Assembly: GCA_020638465.1 (NCBI GenBank)
Contig: JACKIM010000001.1
Span: 1,455,501-1,519,500, forward strand
Direction of reading: 5' to 3'
Origin: Geminicoccaceae bacterium
GTDB taxonomy: Bacteria > Pseudomonadota > Alphaproteobacteria > Geminicoccales > Geminicoccaceae
DNA: 64,000 nucleotides
A program made the translations under genes and the position numbers. Positions 59,178 through 64,000 of this stretch are shown here, one piece after another (within the stretch, counting starts at the first letter, position 1; each line of letters starts with the position of its first letter). Under the pieces are notes generated by a model. It was not told where the DNA came from, searched no databases, and worked only from the letters and a program-made list of their open reading frames with translations.

Positions 59178-62100
59178 TCAGGAGATCCGGTTGCAAAGAC
59201 GCAGCATGAGCGTGTGGATCTCGCTGTCATGCGAAGGCGTGCCGGAAAAATAAATGTCGCAGGCCCGCACCGGCTTGATGCGGTCCAGTGCCGGATCCCG
59301 ATCCGCCGCAGCTTCGGGTGTCTCGCTCCCGATCTGCGGGGCACTGCCGATTGTCGCCGACGGACCAGGCGATGTTGGCTCTCGGGTGGTCGTCGCGGCC
59401 GCCAGCGAGGTCACGGCGGCCGCCGCATGAGTCGGCATTTCCGCGGTCGTGGCGATCGCCACCGAACGCCGCACGGCATTTTCCACGTCCGCCAGACGGG
59501 TGAAACCCGGTCGGTGGGTATTCCTCTTTTTCGTGGAGGTCCGGGTTCCGGCACCGGTGGGATGCCGGTCCATGAGGAGTTCGGCCATGACCTGCCAACT
59601 GATTGTCCTGTGGGAGGAATGGGCGGCAGGCCACGTCGTCGTGAAGTCGAACATGGCATCCAGGCGCCGCGCGATGGCCTCTTTCGATGAGATGGCCAGG
59701 GGTGTGGGGCCGCTGGTGGCGACAGCCGCTGACGCGTTCCTGTTTCCGGATGTCGTATCTTCAGGCGTTCGGGAATCCTGCGTGTTGAGCATGGCCGTGG
59801 TTACGGGAAGGTCGGCCGTGGCATTGTCCTGTCTGGGGGCAATGGTGGCCGCAGGTGTCGTGGCGGTTGTCGCCATCGCGGTCGTGACCGCCGGTTCGGT
59901 CCTGGCTACCGCGAGCGCAGTCATGGATGATCGCGGGTGGCCGGCAGGCCTGGCCAGATCGATTGTCGGCTGGACTTCGATTGCAGGCTGTACGGGCGGT
60001 GCCAGCAGCGCGTGGGAACGGCGGGGAGCGGGCAGACGGTCCATGGCCAGCGGCTGCCGTCCGATGACAGGCTTGCGCGGCTGCCCGACGGAGTTCGCCA
60101 CCGGGGCCGCCTGAGGCTCCGGGCCGGCCAGCGGATCACTCTCGTGCTCGATCACCGGACCGAGCGAGTTCGGGTTGAGTGCCCGCATTTTCGAACGCAT
60201 CTCCTCACTGGCGTCACGCGCATCGATCGGATTGCGTACGATGCGCGGCGTGATGAAGACGATGAGTTCGGTTCGTACCGCCTGATTGTTGTTGCTTCCG
60301 AAAAGCGCACCCAGCATGGGGATGTCGCCCAGCATCGGGATCTTGTCGTTGGAGTGGGTAGTGGCATCCTGAATCAGTCCGCCGAGGACAACGGTCTGCC
60401 CTGATTGAACATTGACATGGCTGGTAATCTTGCGTTGCGAGATGATCGGGGTGAGGTTGTCGGAGCTCGTCGATTCGGTGGCGACACGAGACACTTCCTG
60501 GGAAATATCGAGAGCGACGATTTCATTCGAACTGATACGCGGCTTCACTTCGAGAATGACACCGGTGTCACGATATTCGATGTTGTTGACGACGGGAGCA
60601 TTGGGATCATCAACGCTGACCGCACTTCTCGTCGTGATCGGAACCTCGTCGCCGACATTGAGCACCGCCTCGCTGTTGTCCTGCACGACCACCGAAGGCG
60701 AGGAGAGCACCTTGACATTGGTGATGCGGGCGAGCGCGTCGATGGTGATGTTGGAGCTTCCGGGAGTGGCGACGAGATTGAAACCCGGCAGCCGTGCCAG
60801 CGGATTGAGCAGGTTGGGCTCTATGACGCCTGTGCTGGGTGTGGTGTTGTTGAAGCCCGCCTTGATCGCGCCCGCATCGAGATAGTACTGGACACCATAA
60901 CGCAACGTATCATTGAGCGTCACTTCAGCAATCGTGGCTTCGATCAGCACCTGCAACGGCGCAACATCGAGGCGCCGCAAGGTTGACTCGATCATTCGGT
61001 AGGCTTCCGGAGTGGCACGAATGAGCAGGGTATTGTTGAGCGGGTTGGGGACGATCCGCACACCCTTGAGCGGGTTGCCGGTGCGCGAGCCGGTTGTGCC
61101 GAGCCCTGTTGTCGTGATCGCAGTATCGGTGAACTCACCCTCTTCGGGCACATTCGGTGAATTCGGGGTCATGCCGATCAGGGTTTCGCCCGAGCTGAGC
61201 TCGCCTCCTTCGCCAAAGGTATCCGACAACACCTTGGCAACATTTTCGGCGGGCACATGTTGCAGCTGGTAAACGAAGAACTGGATGCCGCTGACGTTGC
61301 CGCGATCCAGCCGTTCGATCCAGCGGCCAATGTCGGTGATCTGCTCCGGCCTGTTGGCGATGGCCAGAATGGCGTTCAGCCGGTCCATGGCCATGAAGTG
61401 GATCGTCGAGCCGGCGCCGGGGCCAGCGTCGAATGGGGTCGACAAGACCTCGAGTTCCGGAATGATGACATCCGGTGTTGCGACCTTCAGTGGGAAAACC
61501 CCGGCTGACCGGCCGGCCATCCAGTTGACGTCGACCTCGTCGATGGTGTCGATGACCATCTGCCGTTCCGATGTCGAACCGGTGAACAGGATCAGGTTGT
61601 GACTTTCGTCGATGCGCATGTTCTCGGGATGGCTGAGCAGCGGCTGAACGAACTGGGCGGCTGAACTCGCCTTGACATAACGCAGCGGGACAATGGTCAC
61701 TCCCTTGCCGGGAGCCACCCGCGGTGGTGTCGGGCCACCGAGCCAGGCGGTCTCGACGGCCCCGCCAACCTTGTCGCTGGGCGTGATGGCGTAGGCATTG
61801 TGCCCGGTTCGGATCAGGGTGGCGCCATTCATTCGCAGCGCCATTTCGAGCATGCTGACGAGTTCGTCGTCGTCGAGCGGCGCGCTCGATGAGAGCATGA
61901 CGTCGCCGCTGATTCCCGGAGCCATGGTGTAGGTGGCACCGAGAATGTCACCCAGGACAACCTTTACCGCTTCGGAGATGCTGACCCCATCGAAATTGAT
62001 CTTGACTCCCTTGTCATCCCGTTGTGGCGATTGTGCGCCTGACTGCCTTTGGGGATTGCCGGCTCCCAGATAGAGGCTGGGCTCCTTGTCGGATAACGGA

Positions 62101-62324
62101 ACGGTGGCAGCGGGAATGGGCCGGTTGTCGCGGGAGATCGCTTTCGGATCGGCCGGTGGCGGCTCGAACGACACGGCGCGTAGGGTGTCTTCCACCGTCG
62201 TTGAATGCGGTCCATAGCCGTCGCAGGCCGAAAGGGCGAGGCTGGTTGCCAGCGCCGTTACGCCGAGTGCCGTATTCCGCCATGAATGACGTTGATGACC
62301 GTGATTCATCGAGTGGCTTTTCAT
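59178..62324 (-). CDS. Type II/IV secretin, lipoprotein form, with long C-terminal extension
   Basis: A 1048-residue outer-membrane secretin. A lipoprotein signal ends in LSAC near residue 34, so the protein may be lipid-anchored and need no pilotin, as in HxcQ. N0 domain (KINFDGVSISEAVKVVLGDIL) lies near residue 108, N1-N3 repeats follow (VTIVPLRYVKASSAAQFVQPL; NPLNNTLLIRATPEAYRMIE), then the secretin domain (QVLIEATIAEVTLNDTLRYG; VGDEVPITT; SGQTVVLGGLIQD; IPMLGDIPMLGALF) to about residue 700. A further 340 residues are Ala/Thr/Pro-rich with little structure and end in a segment with cysteines 18 residues or more apart. No other gsp or pil gene is adjacent. Confidence 0.88.
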   Translation of the reverse strand: MKSHSMNHGHQRHSWRNTALGVTALATSLALSACDGYGPHSTTVEDTLRAVSFEPPPADPKAISRDNRPIPAATVPLSDKEPSLYLGAGNPQRQSGAQSPQRDDKGVKINFDGVSISEAVKVVLGDILGATYTMAPGISGDVMLSSSAPLDDDELVSMLEMALRMNGATLIRTGHNAYAITPSDKVGGAVETAWLGGPTPPRVAPGKGVTIVPLRYVKASSAAQFVQPLLSHPENMRIDESHNLILFTGSTSERQMVIDTIDEVDVNWMAGRSAGVFPLKVATPDVIIPELEVLSTPFDAGPGAGSTIHFMAMDRLNAILAIANRPEQITDIGRWIERLDRGNVSGIQFFVYQLQHVPAENVAKVLSDTFGEGGELSSGETLIGMTPNSPNVPEEGEFTDTAITTTGLGTTGSRTGNPLKGVRIVPNPLNNTLLIRATPEAYRMIESTLRRLDVAPLQVLIEATIAEVTLNDTLRYGVQYYLDAGAIKAGFNNTTPSTGVIEPNLLNPLARLPGFNLVATPGSSNITIDALARITNVKVLSSPSVVVQDNSEAVLNVGDEVPITTRSAVSVDDPNAPVVNNIEYRDTGVILEVKPRISSNEIVALDISQEVSRVATESTSSDNLTPIISQRKITSHVNVQSGQTVVLGGLIQDATTHSNDKIPMLGDIPMLGALFGSNNNQAVRTELIVFITPRIVRNPIDARDASEEMRSKMRALNPNSLGPVIEHESDPLAGPEPQAAPVANSVGQPRKPVIGRQPLAMDRLPAPRRSHALLAPPVQPAIEVQPTIDLARPAGHPRSSMTALAVARTEPAVTTAMATTATTPAATIAPRQDNATADLPVTTAMLNTQDSRTPEDTTSGNRNASAAVATSGPTPLAISSKEAIARRLDAMFDFTTTWPAAHSSHRTISWQVMAELLMDRHPTGAGTRTSTKKRNTHRPGFTRLADVENAVRRSVAIATTAEMPTHAAAAVTSLAAATTTREPTSPGPSATIGSAPQIGSETPEAAADRDPALDRIKPVRACDIYFSGTPSHDSEIHTLMLRLCNRIS

Positions 62325-62437
62325 CTACCGTGGGTATTGAAATACGGTATGAGAAAAACCCATTGGTTGCAACAACCTTCAATCAAATCTCTGGATGGTT
62401 GAATTCTGCCAGTGATGTTTTTTCACGTCAGGAGAAA

Positions 62438-63136
62438 TCATTCGAATGGCTGCATGGCCATGTCCCAGAAGCCGATTTCCAGCCTTGTCGCAGCGTCGAA
62501 TGTCGCCTGTAGTCCGGCCATGCGCGGATGAGCATCGTCGACCGCGCCAAGCCGCATACCGGCCACCCGGTCGAGCTGGTTGACACTCGCTTCGACGATG
62601 CTGCCATATTCGTCCCCCGAATACATGGTGATCCAGGCCGAGTAGGGATTGCCATCGCGCCGGGTGGCCGGATCGCGGGCAAGTCGCTGACCGATGTCAC
62701 CATAGCCGACAACGCACGGTGCCAGTGCCGTAAGCAGGTCCAGAAGATCTCCCGACAGACCGCGTTCCATGACGAAGCGGGTATAGGCCATGTTCGCCGG
62801 TTCTTCGGGTGTCGCTGCCATTTCGTTCTCACTCAGTCCGAATTGGTGGCAATAGTCGACATGCAGGCGCATTTCGTCGTGGATCAGTCCATGCATCACG
62901 GTTGCGCAGGCGCGGATTTCCTCGATCTCGCCGGCCTTGAATGCGGCCAGGGCCCAGGCCCGGCTGAAATGCACGAGAAACAGGTAGTCCTGAACGAGAT
63001 AGTGGCGAAAGCAAGCCATCGGCAACTCGCCCGAAGCCAGCCCGCAGACGAAGCGATGATGGGTATAGGCGTGCCAATGGGTGCCGGATCGCCGGATGAG
63101 GCGGGTAGCAAAACTTTCAGAAGGCAGGGCAGGCAT
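62438..63136 (-). CDS. TenA/thiaminase II family protein
   Basis: A 232-residue all-helical protein of the TenA family, which hydrolyses aminopyrimidine derivatives for thiamine salvage. FRHYLVQDYLFLVHFSRAWALAA, HDEMRLHVDYC, the catalytic cysteine in APCVVGYGDIG and the glutamate in TRLEIGFWDMA near the C-terminus are visible. The ATG at 63136 starts the conserved region. No TPP riboswitch motif is seen upstream and no thi genes are nearby. It diverges from the OsmC gene. Confidence 0.9.
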   Translation of the reverse strand: MPALPSESFATRLIRRSGTHWHAYTHHRFVCGLASGELPMACFRHYLVQDYLFLVHFSRAWALAAFKAGEIEEIRACATVMHGLIHDEMRLHVDYCHQFGLSENEMAATPEEPANMAYTRFVMERGLSGDLLDLLTALAPCVVGYGDIGQRLARDPATRRDGNPYSAWITMYSGDEYGSIVEASVNQLDRVAGMRLGAVDDAHPRMAGLQATFDAATRLEIGFWDMAMQPFE

Positions 63137-63293
63137 GCGGGCATCCTCGAACGGTGTCGGGTGGTGAGAGTCCTGAAACGTGGAGTTCGTCCCGGTGAGG
63201 GACATCTCAGGGTAGCTGTCCCCGATTCTATGGCTGTGCGGTGGTATCGTCATCGGCTATTCAGTCGATGTCACGGCAATGAGGGCGGTCATC

Positions 63294-63800
63294 ATGGATG
63301 CGCAGACACTCAAGACCCTGCAGGCGCCGTTCAAGGCGCTTTATCGTGACGATCCGTCGGCGGCCATCATAACATTGACGGCGGAAGGCGTGGTCGGCGA
63401 GGACGTTTCCTGCTCGGTCCAGACGGGGCGCGCTTTGGTGGAGGCCGGGCTGCATCCTGCCACGGGCGGCAGCGGGATCCATGCCTGTTCCGGCGACATG
63501 CTGCTCGAAGCGCTGGTCGCCTGCGCGGGTGTGACCCTGTCCGCCGTGGCGACAGCACTGGAAATCGAGCTTGAGCACGCGATCGTGCGTGCGGAGGGCG
63601 ATCTCGACTTCAAGGGGACGCTCGGGGTCGACCGCGAGGCACCGGTGGGTTTCGCGGAAGTACGGTTGATTTTCCAGGTCACCAGTCCGGCGCCACAGGA
63701 TCGTATAGACACCCTGATCAGGCTGACCGAGCGCTATTGTGTCGTTTATCAGACCATCCGCAACGCCACACCGATCAGCCACGCGCTTGAACGCGTGTGA
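63294..63800 (+). CDS. OsmC family protein
   Basis: A 168-residue protein of the OsmC/Ohr fold. The two conserved cysteines, in GIHACSGDMLLEALVACAGVTL and in TERYCVVYQTI, could form the peroxidatic pair. Lipoyl-dependent peroxide reduction is the usual role. The ATG at 63294 has GAGGGCGG before it; the ATG at 63279 is possible. It diverges from TenA and converges on the ComB-like gene at the window end. Confidence 0.85.
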   Translation: MDAQTLKTLQAPFKALYRDDPSAAIITLTAEGVVGEDVSCSVQTGRALVEAGLHPATGGSGIHACSGDMLLEALVACAGVTLSAVATALEIELEHAIVRAEGDLDFKGTLGVDREAPVGFAEVRLIFQVTSPAPQDRIDTLIRLTERYCVVYQTIRNATPISHALERV

Positions 63801-63807
63801 CCGGCGA

Positions 63808-63999
63808 TCATGAGTGACAGGCGAAAAAGGTACCATCGCACAGCAGGGCGGCAGTTTTGCTGACATCCACCGCAACAGCCATTTCGACATCATCCGGATA
63901 GCCCATTGCCTGCAACTCGCGCCCGGAGTGCGATTGACGGATGGTGTCGGCTGCAGTCATCGACATTGCACGCCAGCAGGTCATGGCCAGACGGGCTTC
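63808..63999 (-). CDS. ComB-like 2-phosphosulfolactate phosphatase family, C-terminal end (partial)
   Basis: A leftward reading frame is open from the window edge to a TGA at 63808-63810, giving the last 63 residues. SGRELQAMGYPDDVEMAVAVDVS and LLCDGTFF resemble the C-terminus of ComB-like phosphatases as I remember them (SGREL-x-G-x-x-DV). The N-terminal catalytic part lies outside the window, so the call is tentative. Its stop is 8 bases from the stop of the OsmC gene, so the genes converge. Confidence 0.5.
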   Translation of the reverse strand, partial: EARLAMTCWRAMSMTAADTIRQSHSGRELQAMGYPDDVEMAVAVDVSKTAALLCDGTFFACHS

Positions 64000-64000
64000 G

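Noticed and set aside
59449..60114. 221-codon plus-strand frame in the secretin C-terminal extension
   Set aside because: It has no ribosome site or motif. I kept the minus-strand extension because it continues the secretin frame, though the doubt about that tail is noted.
63137..63293. TPP riboswitch before the TenA gene
   Set aside because: No CTGAGA or ACCTGATC-type conserved segments are visible on the leftward strand.
63261..63893. 210-codon minus-strand frame over the OsmC gene
   Set aside because: It is antisense to a clear OsmC protein; the real leftward gene at the window end is in another frame and stops at 63808.

Overview
The window is chromosomal DNA from a high-GC bacterium, most likely an alphaproteobacterium. 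I base this on the fused indolepyruvate:ferredoxin oxidoreductase, a RpoB of about 1365 residues and RpoC of 1394, the GlpP/GlpQ-type glycerol permeases, the abundant ABC transport and organic-acid genes, and the block rlmB / tRNA-Tyr / tRNA-Gly / tuf / tRNA-Trp / secE / nusG / rplKAJL / rpoBC. I cannot name a genus. No phage, insertion sequence, CRISPR array or replication origin was seen.

Layout. (1) 1-11815 is a catabolic and transport region. It holds the end of one DASS/SLC13 permease and a complete tandem paralogue, a Rossmann oxidoreductase with a C-terminal SAF domain, a hydantoinase-A-like protein divergent from an MFS carrier, and a leftward cluster of RidA, AhpD-like, 2-hydroxyacid dehydrogenase, MFS and aminotransferase genes. 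Together these look like uptake and breakdown of an organic acid or a nitrogen-containing acid whose identity is not visible. (2) 11929-16160 has a 4Fe-4S protein and the fused indolepyruvate:ferredoxin oxidoreductase. (3) 16182-30554 is the information-processing core: rlmB, three tRNAs, tuf, secE-nusG, four ribosomal protein genes and rpoBC. A good stable-RNA-type promoter precedes tRNA-Tyr, and hairpins lie after tuf, between rpoB and rpoC, and after rpoC. (4) 30827-41586 runs leftward: a Tat-signal protein of unknown function, an FMN reductase, two family-5 solute-binding proteins, and an unusual hybrid ABC operon combining a BMP-type binding protein and nucleoside-type ATPase with a fused LivH-LivM permease and LivG. 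(5) 41696-50905 is housekeeping and mixed metabolism: Sua5, PurD, threonine ammonia-lyase, ThuA plus a Gfo/Idh oxidoreductase, TraB/GumN, a small membrane protein, an excisionase-HTH/PBP regulator and a DUF1028 protein. (6) 50933-54594 is a glycerol-3-phosphate locus: tandem GlpR-like operators, glpD, and two permease genes without their ATPases or binding protein, followed by a 59-codon ORF that looks like a remnant of the DUF2160 gene usual at this place. (7) 54744-59081 is glycogen synthesis, glgB and glgA with a B3/B4-domain gene translationally coupled between them. (8) 59178-64000 has an isolated lipoprotein-type secretin with a long C-terminal extension, TenA, an OsmC protein and the end of a ComB-like gene.

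The most unusual points are the hybrid BMP/Liv transporter operon, the eroded glycerol transporter locus with intact-looking operators, the orphan self-piloting-type secretin with about 340 extra residues, the B3/B4 protein inside the glycogen operon, and the undescribed catabolic gene set at the left end. Functions are assigned from sequence motifs read by eye; no database search was run.
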